A stretch of 37,323 nt of DNA from Nocardia ninae NBRC 108245 (GCF_007990755.1 NZ_BJXA01000084.1:1-37323), one strand, 5' to 3'; counted from the stretch's first letter, positions 1 through 10,020 are shown. Notes: generated from the letters alone by a model not told the origin. A program made the numbers and translations.

Positions 1-3000
1 CCGCGCCGCCCCGACCCGACTGCCGCCGCGCCGCTCTCGGCCGCGCAGCAGCGGATCTGGTTCCTGGAGCAGCTTTTCCCGGATCGGGCGACCTACACCA
101 TGCCGCTGGCGCTTCGCCTGCGCGGCCACCTCGACGTCGCGGCCCTGCAGGGCGCGCTGTCGCTGGTCGTGGCCAGGCACGAGTCGCTGCGCACCAGCAT
201 CGAAGTGCGCGACGGTGTTCCGGTCCAGGTGGTCGGACCGGTGGCGCCCCTGCCGATGACCATGGTGTCCCCGGGGCAGCTCGATGCGGAACGACCGCTC
301 GCCGACGCGATCGCGCAGGTGGAGCAGTTCAGCCGGACCGTGTTCGACCTGTCCGGTCAGCTGGTCGAGGTGCTGCTGGTGCGGTTGAGCGAGGACGATT
401 CGATCTTCGCGGTCGCGATGCACCACATCATCTCCGACGGCTGGTCGCTCGGGGTGTTCGCCACCGAGCTGATGTCGGCCTATGCCGATCTGACCGCAGG
501 CAGGCACCAACCCGAATTGCCCGCCCTGCCATTGCAATACCCCGACTATGCGACGTGGCTCCAGGATCTCGCCCAGCAGGACAAGTTCGGCGCCGACCTC
601 GACTACTGGCGCGGCGTGCTCGGCGACGAACCGCCGCTGGTCACCTTCCATCCCGACCGCCCGCGCGCGCTCGAGCCGGAAAACCGCGGCGCCAGAGTGC
701 CGTTCATTATCCCGGCGCCGGTGCTGTCGGGGCTGCGGTACCTCGCCGACGAGGTCAGGGTGAACGATCGACCGGCCACCCTGTTCATCGCGCTGATGGC
801 GGGATTCAAAGCGCTGCTTCGCTATTACACCGGCGCGGAGGACATCACCGTCGGCACGCCCATCGCGGGCCGCAACCGGCCGGAGATCGAGCCGCTCATC
901 GGGTTCTTCGTCAACGCGCTCGCCTTGCGGACGGATCTGTCCGGTGCGCCGACGTTCCGCGAGCTGCTCGCCAGGGAACAGCGCGTCGTCTTCGACGCGT
1001 TCGACCACCAGGAGGCGCCGTTCGACCTCGTCGTCGAGCATGTGCGGCCCGATCGGGAACTCAGCCACTCGCCACTGTTCCGCACGGCCGTCGTGCTGCA
1101 GAACACCGCGCTCCCGGAACTCGCGATCCCCGGACTCAGCGCCGAATACGTCGAAGTCCATTCGGGCACTACCAAATTCGACGTGCTGGTTACTTTGCGT
1201 CAGGTCGGCGCGGAACTGGTCGGCGCCTTCGAATACGACGTCGATCTCTACGACGAGCCCACCGTCGTCGCCATCGCCCGGCACTTCGTCGCCCTGCTCA
1301 CCGCCGTGGTCGCCCAGCCCGACACCGCACTGCCGGAGCTGGACCTCCTCGAGCCGGCCGAGCGGGAACGCGCGCTGGCCGCGGCATTGCCCAGTGAGCC
1401 CGCCACCGAGCCAGCCCGGACGCTGCCCGAACTCTTCGCAGCGCAGGCGATCCAGACCCCCGACGCGGTGGCGCTCACCTTCGGCGACAGCGCACTGAGC
1501 TACGCCGAGCTGGCGGCCACCGCCGATCAGCTGGCGCAGCGCCTGCGCGCCCGCGGTGTCGGCCGCGGCTCGTTCGTCGGCATTCACCTCGAGCGGTCCG
1601 CCGAGGTGGTCGTCGCGATCCTCGCGGTGCTGCGGGCCGGCGCCGCCTATGTGCCGCTCGACCCGATGTATCCGGCCGACCGGATCGAGTTCATGATCGC
1701 GGATTCCGGTGCGCGGCTCGTGATCAGCCACAGCTCGCTGGTCTCGGCGGCGGCATCGGGCCCCGAGCTGCTGCTTATCGACCGGTCACCGGACGAGACC
1801 GTGCCCGATCTGCCGTTGGCGACGGCCGAACCGCACGATCCGTGCTACGTGATCTACACGTCGGGCTCGACCGGCGTCCCCAAGGGCGTGGTCATCGAGC
1901 ACGCCAATGTGGTTCGCCTGTTCGCCACCACCAGGCGCTGGTACGACTTCGGCCCGCAGGACGTGTGGACGATGTTCCACTCGTACTCCTTCGACTTCGC
2001 CGTCTGGGAGATGTGGGGCGCGCTGCTGTACGGCGGCCGATTGGTCGTGGTCCCCGGCTCGGTCAGCCGGTCCACCGCGGAGTTCGCCGAACTGCTTGCG
2101 CGCGAACAGGTCACGGTGCTCAACCAGACCCCGTCGGCGTTCACCCAACTGCTGCGTGCGCTGGAGAACGCACCGGGCACGGAGCTGTCGGTGCGCTGGG
2201 TGATCTTCGGTGGCGAAGCGCTCGATCTGTCCACGCTCACACCATGGTTCGACCGCTACGGCGAGTCCGCGCGGCTGGTCAACATGTACGGCATCACCGA
2301 GACGACCGTGCACGTCACCTATCGCGAGCTCACCCGCGCGGATGTGGTGTCGGCGGCGGGCAGCCTGATCGGTGTCCCACTGCCCGATCTGGGCGTGCTG
2401 ATCGTCGATCCGGCTGGTCGTCCAGTGCCTGACGGTGTGGCAGGGGAGATGCTGGTCTCCGGCCCAGGTGTCGGGCGCGGCTACCTGAACCGTGACGATC
2501 TCACCGCCGAACGTTTCGTGGAAAGCCCGGTGCTCGGCGGCCGCCGGGTCTACCGGACCGGTGATCTCGCCCGCCGCAGGGCCGACGGCGATCTCGAGTA
2601 CCTCGGCCGGATCGATCAGCAGGTCAAGGTGCGCGGCTTCCGCATCGAACTCGGTGAGATCGAGGCCGCGATCACCGCGCACCCGGGCGTCGACCAGTCG
2701 GTTGTGCTGGCGCGCAAGGACACCGGCGGAAACCTCTCTCTGGTCGCCTATTTCACCCCCGGCGACGCGGCCGCCGACGCGGCCGAGGCGGAACAGGACC
2801 AGGTCGCCAACTGGCAGATCGTCTTCAACAGCACCTACCGCCAAGGTCACGACGGTGCCGCCGATTTCGATATCTCCGGGTGGAACGACTCCTACACCAA
2901 CGCCGCCATCCCCGAGGAGCACATGCGGGAATGGGTCGAGGCCACCGTCGCCGCGGTGCGCACGCTCGCACCGCAGCGCGTCCTCGAAATCGGCTGCGGC

Positions 3001-5556
3001 ACCGGCCTGTTGCTGTCTCGGCTCGCACCGCAGTGCGCGGTCTACGACGCCACCGACGTCTCCGCCTCGGCCATCGAGAACGTGCGGACCAAGATTGTCG
3101 CGGGCAACCGGGATCTGGAGCACGTCCGGCTGGACCTGTGCGCCGCCGACGAACTGCCCTACGACGTCGCGGGCCCGTACGACGTCATCCTGATCAACTC
3201 GGTGGTGCAGTACTTCCCGAGCGCCGACTACCTGACCCGGGTGCTGGACTCGGTGGCCGGCCTGCTCGCCCCCGACGGCGTGCTGTTCGTCGGCGACGTC
3301 CGCGACCTCACGCTCAGCGAGTCGTTCCACGCGACCGTAGAGGCGACCAACGCGCCGTCCGCCGGTGCCGCCGAGCTCGCGCCTGCCGTGCGCGCCGCTC
3401 TCGACCGGGACGCCGAATTGGTCATCGCGCCACAATATTTCGAGGACTTCGTAGCCGCGCACCCGTCGCTGACCGGCTCCAGGATCCGGCTGAAGCGCGG
3501 CGAGCACCTCAACGAGATGTCCCGATTCCGCTACGACGCGGTGCTGTACGCGGGCGAGCGCGGACTACCGGTGCGCCCGAAACTGCTCGACGCCACGACA
3601 ACGCCGCAGCAGCTGGCGGACCTGCTAGAGCGCGACCGTCCCGCAGCGGTGCTGATCGCCGATGTTCTCGACGCGCGGGTAGCCGGTCCACTCGCGGTGG
3701 TCGCCGAGTTGCAGCGCGGCCGGGCCGGTGCGGCCCAGATCCGGGCCGCCCTCGCCGATTCCGGTGGCGTGAACCCGGAGGACTACCTGGCCCTCGCCGA
3801 TCGGCTGCCGTACCGCTTCGAGGCGCTGCGCCGCCCCGGCGGCCGATACGACGTCGTGGTGACCGGCTGGGACGTCCCCTTGCCGGCCATCCCGGCGGCC
3901 CGGGACGCCGAATGGCCGGACGATCTGGTCATCTCGGATCCCTTGCGCGTCAAGGCACGGGACGATCTGGTCGTCGATGTGCGTGCTCACCTGGCCCGGC
4001 GACTGCCGCAGCACATGGTGCCCGCCGCGGTGCTCGTGCTGGACGAATTCCCGTTGACCACCAACGGAAAACTGGACCGTCGCGCACTGCCCGCCCCGGT
4101 CCTGCGCCGCAACACCTTGGAGTACGAGCCGCCGCGCACCCCGCTGGAACAGCGGGTCGCGGGCGTCTTCGCCCACGTCCTCGGCATCCCGCGGGTGGGT
4201 CGCGAAGACAACTTCTTCGACCTCGGCGGTCACTCGCTGCTCGCGGCGCAGCTGATCCTGCGGCTGAAACAAACCTTCGGCGAAGACATTCCGCTCGGCT
4301 CGCTCTTCGCCCGGCCGACCGTGGCCGGTGTGGTCGCCCTGCTCGCCGGGGAGACCGCGGCGGAGGAAGCGATCGATCTCGAGGCCGAGGTGGCCACGGC
4401 GATCGAATCATGGCCCGCCGCACCGTGGACCGCCACCCCGCACAGCACGGGCGAGGTGCTGCTCACCGGCGCGACCGGCTTCGTCGGCGCCTTCCTGCTT
4501 CATGAACTCCTGGCACGCACCGATTCTCGCGTGCATTGCCTGGTGCGGGCGGACAGCAAAGAAGAGGGGCTGGCACGGCTGGCCGCCACCTTCGACAGCT
4601 ACGAACTGTCCCGCGTGGCGTTCGACCGGGTGATCCCCGTCCTGGGCGACCTGGCCGAGCCACGACTCGGGCTGTCCGAGAAGCAGTTCCTGCTGCTGGG
4701 CCGCACCATCGACGCGATCTACCACAACGGCGCGCAGGTGAACTTCGCGCTGCCGTACCGGGTGCTGGCGGCGGCCAACATCCAGGGCACCCAGGAGCTC
4801 ATCACGCTGGCCCGAACCAGCGGCGCGCCACTGCATTTCGTGTCCTCGCTGTATGTGCTCGGCCCGGGTGACGCGGTCGACGGCCGGGTCGCGGCACCGC
4901 TGCCCGCCCAGGACCCCACCCAGCTGTCGCTCGGCTATCTGCAGAGCAAGTGGGTGGCTGAACGTCTGGTCACCGAGGCGGGCGAGCGTGGCCTGCCGGT
5001 GAGCGTGTTCCGGCTCGGCCGCATCGGCGGTGACAGCCGCACCGGTGCCTGCCAGACCAGCGACTTCTTCTGGCTGCTGGTCAAGGCCAGCCAGGAGGTG
5101 GGTCTCGCGCCCGAGGTGGACTTCGCCGTCGACCTGGCCCCCGCCGACTTCACCGGCGCGGCCATGGTCGAACTGGCCCGCGACGCCGAACCGGGCACGC
5201 ACATCTACCACCTGCGCAACCCGCAGCCGTGCGGCTTCACCGACGCGATCGGCTGGCTGCGCGAAAGCGGCCGGCCGGTGCGCCTGGTCGCCCTCGACCA
5301 GTGGCGCGACGCGATCGCCGCGCACGCCGCGAGCGCGGGCCCGGGGTCGGCGTCCTTCAGCGTGCTGAGCCTGCTGAGCGCCAACGGCGGGCTCACCCCG
5401 CTGATCCAGTTCGACGTCGACCAGGCCGTCACCGCACTGGATTCGGTGGGCGTGCAGTGCCCGCCGGTCTCCCGTGACCTGTTCATCCGCTACCTGGATT
5501 ACTTCCGCAAGGTCGGCTTCCTCGCCGCGCCGTCACCACAGGAGGTCGGAGTATGA
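1..5556 (+). CDS. Nonribosomal peptide synthetase, C-A(N-MT)-T-R module, 5' end missing
   Basis: The frame is open from base 1, so the gene begins upstream. Residues below count from base 1. A condensation domain opens with motif C1 (AQQRIWF) and has the catalytic HHIISDG at 141-147. The adenylation domain has the ATP loop YTSGSTGVPKG (about 618) and A8 RGFRIELGEIE (about 878). An N-methyltransferase (SAM loop VLEIGCGTG near 994) is inserted between A8 and A10 (NGKLDRRAL, about 1354), the usual site for N-methylation. Aligning with GrsA gives pocket residues D665 F666 W669 N708 I735 G737 M762 V770 H771 K1356, i.e. DFWNIGMVHK, the established L-threonine code. The carrier serine is S1412 in LGGHSLL. 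The C-terminus is a thioester reductase (GATGFVG at 1490, Y1646-x3-K1650) in place of a thioesterase, so release should be NAD(P)H-dependent, giving an aldehyde or alcohol. Earlier modules may lie upstream. The stop overlaps the next start (ATGA). Confidence 0.95.
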   Translation, partial: PRRPDPTAAAPLSAAQQRIWFLEQLFPDRATYTMPLALRLRGHLDVAALQGALSLVVARHESLRTSIEVRDGVPVQVVGPVAPLPMTMVSPGQLDAERPLADAIAQVEQFSRTVFDLSGQLVEVLLVRLSEDDSIFAVAMHHIISDGWSLGVFATELMSAYADLTAGRHQPELPALPLQYPDYATWLQDLAQQDKFGADLDYWRGVLGDEPPLVTFHPDRPRALEPENRGARVPFIIPAPVLSGLRYLADEVRVNDRPATLFIALMAGFKALLRYYTGAEDITVGTPIAGRNRPEIEPLIGFFVNALALRTDLSGAPTFRELLAREQRVVFDAFDHQEAPFDLVVEHVRPDRELSHSPLFRTAVVLQNTALPELAIPGLSAEYVEVHSGTTKFDVLVTLRQVGAELVGAFEYDVDLYDEPTVVAIARHFVALLTAVVAQPDTALPELDLLEPAERERALAAALPSEPATEPARTLPELFAAQAIQTPDAVALTFGDSALSYAELAATADQLAQRLRARGVGRGSFVGIHLERSAEVVVAILAVLRAGAAYVPLDPMYPADRIEFMIADSGARLVISHSSLVSAAASGPELLLIDRSPDETVPDLPLATAEPHDPCYVIYTSGSTGVPKGVVIEHANVVRLFATTRRWYDFGPQDVWTMFHSYSFDFAVWEMWGALLYGGRLVVVPGSVSRSTAEFAELLAREQVTVLNQTPSAFTQLLRALENAPGTELSVRWVIFGGEALDLSTLTPWFDRYGESARLVNMYGITETTVHVTYRELTRADVVSAAGSLIGVPLPDLGVLIVDPAGRPVPDGVAGEMLVSGPGVGRGYLNRDDLTAERFVESPVLGGRRVYRTGDLARRRADGDLEYLGRIDQQVKVRGFRIELGEIEAAITAHPGVDQSVVLARKDTGGNLSLVAYFTPGDAAADAAEAEQDQVANWQIVFNSTYRQGHDGAADFDISGWNDSYTNAAIPEEHMREWVEATVAAVRTLAPQRVLEIGCGTGLLLSRLAPQCAVYDATDVSASAIENVRTKIVAGNRDLEHVRLDLCAADELPYDVAGPYDVILINSVVQYFPSADYLTRVLDSVAGLLAPDGVLFVGDVRDLTLSESFHATVEATNAPSAGAAELAPAVRAALDRDAELVIAPQYFEDFVAAHPSLTGSRIRLKRGEHLNEMSRFRYDAVLYAGERGLPVRPKLLDATTTPQQLADLLERDRPAAVLIADVLDARVAGPLAVVAELQRGRAGAAQIRAALADSGGVNPEDYLALADRLPYRFEALRRPGGRYDVVVTGWDVPLPAIPAARDAEWPDDLVISDPLRVKARDDLVVDVRAHLARRLPQHMVPAAVLVLDEFPLTTNGKLDRRALPAPVLRRNTLEYEPPRTPLEQRVAGVFAHVLGIPRVGREDNFFDLGGHSLLAAQLILRLKQTFGEDIPLGSLFARPTVAGVVALLAGETAAEEAIDLEAEVATAIESWPAAPWTATPHSTGEVLLTGATGFVGAFLLHELLARTDSRVHCLVRADSKEEGLARLAATFDSYELSRVAFDRVIPVLGDLAEPRLGLSEKQFLLLGRTIDAIYHNGAQVNFALPYRVLAAANIQGTQELITLARTSGAPLHFVSSLYVLGPGDAVDGRVAAPLPAQDPTQLSLGYLQSKWVAERLVTEAGERGLPVSVFRLGRIGGDSRTGACQTSDFFWLLVKASQEVGLAPEVDFAVDLAPADFTGAAMVELARDAEPGTHIYHLRNPQPCGFTDAIGWLRESGRPVRLVALDQWRDAIAAHAASAGPGSASFSVLSLLSANGGLTPLIQFDVDQAVTALDSVGVQCPPVSRDLFIRYLDYFRKVGFLAAPSPQEVGV

Positions 5557-7319
5557 CCACAACACTGCTCACCGGGGGCGCGCTCGAGTACGACACGTTG
5601 GTGCGCGCGCTGACCAACCAGGCCGCGCTGCGACCGGATCGGGTCGCGTACAGCTTCCTGCACTACCCGGATTCGTCGTCCCAGCACGGCGAGACCGAGT
5701 CGCTCACCTACGCCGAGATCGACCGTGCGGCACGGGCATATGCGGCCACCCTGCTCCAGGTCGCGCGCCCCGGCGACCGCGCGGTGCTGCTCCTTCCGCC
5801 GGGCCTGGAGTACGTGAAGGCGTTCTTCGGTTGCCTCTACGCCGGGATCATCGCGGTGCCGCTGTATCCGCCGAGCGCGCACAACTCCAACGGGCGCATC
5901 GACGCGGTCTGTGTCGACGCCGACCCGGCCTGCCTCGTCACCACCGACGGTGCACTGGCCAATGTGACTGCCTGGCTGGATAATTCGCCCACCGACACCA
6001 CCCGCCTCATCGTGACCACCGGCGAGGTGGACGAGAAGCTCGCGATCGACTGGGAACCCGTCCTGGTGGACCGCGAGCAGATCGCCCTGCTGCAATACAC
6101 GTCCGGCTCCACCCGCACGCCCGCCGGGGTGATGGTGCCGCATCGCGGACTGCTGGACAACGCCAGGCAGGTCTACGAAATGATGTATCACGTCGGCGTC
6201 TCCGCCGACGAGGAGGTCGGTTTCGTCAGCTGGCTGCCGCTGTTCCACGACATGGGCCTGATGGTCGGCGTGATCATGCCGATCATCAACGGCCATGGCG
6301 TGGTGCAGATGTCGCCGACATCGTTCCTGCGCAGGCCGCAGCGCTGGCTGCAGGCGATCAGCGACCACCCCGCGCAGGTCTTCGCGGCCTCGCCGAACGT
6401 CGGCTACGAGCTCTGCGCCGAACGTATCGGCCCCAAGGAGCTCGAAGGCATCGATCTGAGCCGGTGGCGGTATGCCCTGTCCGGCGCGGAGCCGGTGCGG
6501 GTCAGCACCATCGAGAAGTTCCATGCGGCCTTCGCCGACCACGGCCTGGCGCGGTCGAGCCTGATCGCCGGGTACGGGCTGGCGGAGTCGACGCTGATCG
6601 TGTCGGTGAACTGGCGAACCCTGTCCGGCGTGCAGACGCTCACGGTGGACCGCGAGGCGCTCGCCTCGGGCCAGGTGGTCGTCGCGCAGGACGGCGCGAG
6701 CATCGTCAGCGGCGGTGCCGCGGCGCCGGGCACCACCATCCAGATCGTGGATCCGGAGACCAGGGAGCCGCTGCCCGAGGACCGCCTCGGCGAGATCTGG
6801 GTCGCGGGCCCGGCCGTCTGCACCGGGTACTACAACCGGCCGGAGGAGACCGAACACACCTTCCGCGGCGAGCTCGCGCCGCGCGACGGCAAGTACTACC
6901 TGCGCACCGGCGACATCGGCTTCCTGCACGACGGCGAGGTCTATCCGACCACCCGGCTCAAGGACCTGATCATCATCGATGGCCGCAACTACTACCCGCC
7001 GGATCTGGAGGACGCCGCCGAGCAGGCGCACCCGCTGGTGCTGCCGGGTCGCTGCTCGGCGTTCTCCGTCGAGGTCGGTGTGCAGGAGAAGATCGTGGTG
7101 CTGATCGAGGCCAGGATCCCCAGCGACGACGAAGCCACCGCGCAAGCACTGCGAAACGCGGTGCGCCAGGCCATCTTCACCGTTCACGACGTCGGCGTGC
7201 ACGAGGTGGTGCTGCTCGGCCCCGGCGCGATCCCGCGCACGTCGAGCGGCAAGATCCAGCGTTCGGCCTCGCGCACCGCCTACCTCGACGGCACGCTCCG
7301 CTTGCCGGGTGCGAAGTGA
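5553..7319 (+). CDS. Fatty-acyl-AMP ligase (FAAL)
   Basis: A 588-residue ANL-superfamily enzyme closest in sequence style to the mycobacterial FadD32/FadD26 FAALs. It carries the phosphate loop YTSGSTRTPAGVMVPH (about 184-199), the FAAL-typical SWLPLFHDMGLM, GYGLAEST and the C-terminal lysine motif RTSSGKIQRSA. FAALs activate a long-chain acid with ATP and pass the acyl-adenylate to a carrier protein rather than to CoA. Here the acceptor could be the stand-alone ACP at 10010 or a carrier domain of the NRPS; the sequence does not decide. The ATG overlaps the NRPS stop by four bases and follows a strong AGGAGG, so translation is coupled. The gene implies that the cluster product carries a fatty acyl group. 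A mycolate-type role is less likely because no polyketide synthase is nearby. Confidence 0.93.
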   Translation: MTTTLLTGGALEYDTLVRALTNQAALRPDRVAYSFLHYPDSSSQHGETESLTYAEIDRAARAYAATLLQVARPGDRAVLLLPPGLEYVKAFFGCLYAGIIAVPLYPPSAHNSNGRIDAVCVDADPACLVTTDGALANVTAWLDNSPTDTTRLIVTTGEVDEKLAIDWEPVLVDREQIALLQYTSGSTRTPAGVMVPHRGLLDNARQVYEMMYHVGVSADEEVGFVSWLPLFHDMGLMVGVIMPIINGHGVVQMSPTSFLRRPQRWLQAISDHPAQVFAASPNVGYELCAERIGPKELEGIDLSRWRYALSGAEPVRVSTIEKFHAAFADHGLARSSLIAGYGLAESTLIVSVNWRTLSGVQTLTVDREALASGQVVVAQDGASIVSGGAAAPGTTIQIVDPETREPLPEDRLGEIWVAGPAVCTGYYNRPEETEHTFRGELAPRDGKYYLRTGDIGFLHDGEVYPTTRLKDLIIIDGRNYYPPDLEDAAEQAHPLVLPGRCSAFSVEVGVQEKIVVLIEARIPSDDEATAQALRNAVRQAIFTVHDVGVHEVVLLGPGAIPRTSSGKIQRSASRTAYLDGTLRLPGAK

Positions 7320-8275
7320 CCACCGCCCTCGCCCCGCACGGCGACAAGCTGACCTGCTTCACCGCGGCGTTGGCCAGCGCGCTCGTGGCCCGCGGCGAAA
7401 CCCGGTGGTGGCGGCCGCTGCTCGCGGGCGGCCCGACGCTCGCGGTGAGCCCCGCCGAGGACGATCTGCTGCTGTTCGAGCACGACGCCACCCCGCCGCT
7501 GCCCGCCCTCGGCCTCCGGGTGAACGGCACGGACGACTGGGCGACGGCCTATCACGCGCTCGAAGAGCAAGTGGCCGAGCGCGGTTCGGTGGTCCTGCTC
7601 GCCGACATCTTCCACCTGCCGTGGCAGCACGGCTACCAGCGCTGGCACGCCCCGCACTGGCTCGCCATCGTCGAGACCCTCGACGGCTGGGTGGTGGAAG
7701 ACCCGCTCACGATGACCACCGAGCTCGGCAAGCAAGCCGGGCAACGGGTTCCGGTGCTCTCGGCGGGGGAACTGCGCGACTGGTCGGTGGGTCTCGGCGC
7801 GGACGACACCGTCGCACTGCTGCGAGAACGAGCGATGGCCGGTTCCAACGCGATTCATGCCGGCCGGACCTACCGGTGGCTCGAATCCCATCCGGTCGCG
7901 CCGCTGTCGCCGCGCGAGGACCGTCTCGTCGGCGGCGACGCACTGGTGGCGCTGGCCAGCCGCTACCAGTTCGCCGCGACACCGGACGATTTCACGCAGC
8001 TGGACGATCTGTGGCAGGCACTTCGCCAGCGCGAACTGCTGCTCTGGGCGGCCGACCTCGATCCCGAGCTGCTCGATGCCGATGGTCGCGACCACTGGGA
8101 ACGCGCGGTGACGCAATGGCGCAAACTGCCGCCGCTGCTGATGCACGCGAGGATGCGCGCCGCCGGCGGCCGCACCGTGCACACCGCGCACATCGCCGAA
8201 ACTTTGCTGTCACTGGCCGAATTCGAAGGCAAGCACCTGGCCTTCGCACACCGTCCCCGTACGGAGGGGGAGTAG
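7316..8275 (+). CDS. BtrH-like papain-fold protein, putative ACP-to-amine acyltransferase
   Basis: A 319-residue protein starting at GTG that overlaps the FAAL stop (GTGA); no in-frame ATG gives a better start. The N-terminal ~130 residues look like the BtrH_N/C39-like fold: Cys14 in a KLTCFTAALA segment at the start of a helix, HAPHWLAIV with His114, and WVVEDPLT with Asp129, spaced as a Cys-His-Asp triad. The C-terminal half is helical and Trp/Leu-rich, comparable to the DUF4872-like half of BtrH proteins. In butirosin biosynthesis BtrH moves an ACP-bound acyl side chain onto an aminoglycoside amine. By analogy this protein could transfer an acyl group from the adjacent ACP to an amine or hydroxyl of the peptide. 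Fold recognition is by eye from short motifs, so function is an inference; a thioesterase or peptidase role is also possible. Confidence 0.65.
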   Translation: MTTALAPHGDKLTCFTAALASALVARGETRWWRPLLAGGPTLAVSPAEDDLLLFEHDATPPLPALGLRVNGTDDWATAYHALEEQVAERGSVVLLADIFHLPWQHGYQRWHAPHWLAIVETLDGWVVEDPLTMTTELGKQAGQRVPVLSAGELRDWSVGLGADDTVALLRERAMAGSNAIHAGRTYRWLESHPVAPLSPREDRLVGGDALVALASRYQFAATPDDFTQLDDLWQALRQRELLLWAADLDPELLDADGRDHWERAVTQWRKLPPLLMHARMRAAGGRTVHTAHIAETLLSLAEFEGKHLAFAHRPRTEGE

Positions 8276-8277
8276 CC

Positions 8278-10020
8278 ATGGCGACCGATGTGGCAGTAGA
8301 GCTTTCACCCGCCGACGGCTACGTGACGTGGACGCAGCGGGCGAAGGCGCTTGCGCGCGAGCCCGGTACGCCCGCCGTCGCGGTGCGGATGGCACTGCTG
8401 GCCACCTACACCACCGACTTCCTCGCCGAACTGCTGCCGGTGGCAGGCGCCAGGGCCGGGTTGACGCCGGAACTGCTGTCGTTTCCGTTCGGTCAGGTCG
8501 AGCAGGTACTGCTCGCGCCCCAAACACCGTTCCGCGAGGGCGATTACGTGGTGCTGGCCGGTACGCACCACGACATCACCGGCACGGTGGACGAGACCGT
8601 CAACCGCTGGGTCGGCCTCTGGGACGCGGCCGCGCGCTCCGGTGTCCGGGTCGTCCAGCTTGGTTTCGCGCCGCCCGCGGTGGACGCTTACGGCCCGGCG
8701 GCCTGGCGCGCGCCGCAATCGCTGTCCCATCGGGTTCGGGAAGTCAACGCCCGGCTCGCCGAACATGCCGCGGGCCGAGTGCTTTTCGTCGACGTCGAGC
8801 AGCTGGCCGCCCAGGTCGGCTTGCGGCAGTGGGAAGACCCGCGCAGCTGGTACCGCGTCCGCCAGCCGTACGCACCGGACAGCCTGCCCTGGCTCGCCGC
8901 GGCCATCGCCGACACCATCGCCGCCGACCGTGGCCGTTCGGCGCGCTGCGTGGTCGTCGACCTGGACGGCACCCTGTGGGGCGGCATCCTCGGCGACGAC
9001 GGCATCGACGGCATTCGCGTCGGCACCGGCGCGGACGGCGAGGCGTTCGCCGACTTCCAGCGCTACCTGCGCGCACTGACCGAGCGCGGCGTGCTGCTCG
9101 CGGTGGCCAGCAAGAACGATCGTGACCTCGCACTGCGCGCCATCGCAGAAGCCCCGGGCATGGTGCTCCGGGTCGAGGACTTCACCCACATCGTCGCCGA
9201 CTGGCGGCCCAAATCCGAACAGCTGCAAGAAATCTCGGACAAGATCCGGCTCGGCCTGTCGAGTTTTGTGTTCGTGGACGACAATCCGGCCGAATGCGCC
9301 CAGGTCGCCGCGGCACACCCGGAGGTGCGCGCGCTGTGCCTGCCCGCGTCCGCCGCGAAGTTCGCCCCCGAACTGGCGGCGCTGCCGTGGCTGCACCCGG
9401 GCTCGCTGTCCAGCGAGGACTTCACCAGACAGCGCTCCTACCAGGCCCTCGCCGCCGCCGAGCGGACCGCGACGGACAACCTCGACGAGTTCCTGGCCGG
9501 TCTGGAGATGGTGGCCACCATCGAGCCGATCAACAGCACCACCCTCGACCGGGCGGCGCAGCTGATCGCCAAGACCAACCAGTTCAACCTGACCACCCGC
9601 AGGCACACCCAGACCCAGGTCCGCAAGATCGCCGAGGACCCACAGTGGTTCGCAGCCACGCTGCGCCTGCGGGACCGCTTCGCCGATCACGGCATCGTCG
9701 GTGTGCTGCTCGCTGAAGACCTCGGCGGCACCGTCGAGATCGACACGCTGCTGCTCAGCTGCCGGGTGATCGGGCGGAACGTGGAGAACAATCTGCTGGC
9801 CGCCGCCGCCGAATGGGCGCTGGCACAGGGCAGTTCGCGACTGGTGGGCCGGTATCTGCCGACCGCCCGCAACGCGCTGGTGCGCGATCTGTACCCCGGG
9901 CAGGGCTTCGCGCTGGACGCGGAGTCCGAGCAGGGGTCGGTGTTCGGTTACGACCTTTCGGGCGGCGTGCCCGCACGCAGCCCGCATGTGCGAGAGGCGC
10001 AGGTGCAACATGGCTACTGA
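8278..10020 (+). CDS. FkbH-like HAD protein, glyceryl(acyl)-ACP synthase
   Basis: A 580-residue protein starting at ATG with a GGAGGGGG ribosome site just upstream. It has three parts: an N-terminal SGNH-like/unknown region (1-220), a HAD phosphatase domain (D228-x-D230-GTLWGGILGDDG, motif II VASKND, lysine in WRPKSEQ, motif IV FVDDNPAE), and a C-terminal GNAT-like domain (NQFNLTTRR, then CRVIGRNVENNLL). This is the FkbH layout. FkbH enzymes take 1,3-bisphosphoglycerate, dephosphorylate it and load the glyceryl group on an ACP, as in methoxymalonyl-ACP and tetronate pathways. The very next gene is an ACP, the expected partner. The methoxymalonyl partners (FkbG methyltransferase and the two dehydrogenases) and any polyketide synthase are absent from the window, so the three-carbon unit probably has another fate. 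Related enzymes can also load lactyl-type groups. Confidence 0.9.
   Translation: MATDVAVELSPADGYVTWTQRAKALAREPGTPAVAVRMALLATYTTDFLAELLPVAGARAGLTPELLSFPFGQVEQVLLAPQTPFREGDYVVLAGTHHDITGTVDETVNRWVGLWDAAARSGVRVVQLGFAPPAVDAYGPAAWRAPQSLSHRVREVNARLAEHAAGRVLFVDVEQLAAQVGLRQWEDPRSWYRVRQPYAPDSLPWLAAAIADTIAADRGRSARCVVVDLDGTLWGGILGDDGIDGIRVGTGADGEAFADFQRYLRALTERGVLLAVASKNDRDLALRAIAEAPGMVLRVEDFTHIVADWRPKSEQLQEISDKIRLGLSSFVFVDDNPAECAQVAAAHPEVRALCLPASAAKFAPELAALPWLHPGSLSSEDFTRQRSYQALAAAERTATDNLDEFLAGLEMVATIEPINSTTLDRAAQLIAKTNQFNLTTRRHTQTQVRKIAEDPQWFAATLRLRDRFADHGIVGVLLAEDLGGTVEIDTLLLSCRVIGRNVENNLLAAAAEWALAQGSSRLVGRYLPTARNALVRDLYPGQGFALDAESEQGSVFGYDLSGGVPARSPHVREAQVQHGY

Noticed and set aside
1786-3507. Long minus-strand frame (573 codons) opposite the NRPS
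   Set aside because: The plus strand encodes unambiguous NRPS motifs throughout; the minus translation is Arg/Gly/Val/Asp-rich with no domain, a normal artefact of high GC.
6464-7315. Upstream extension of the BtrH-like frame inside the FAAL gene
   Set aside because: It is the +1 shadow of the FAAL; coding-type sequence begins only at GTG 7316, where the FAAL ends.
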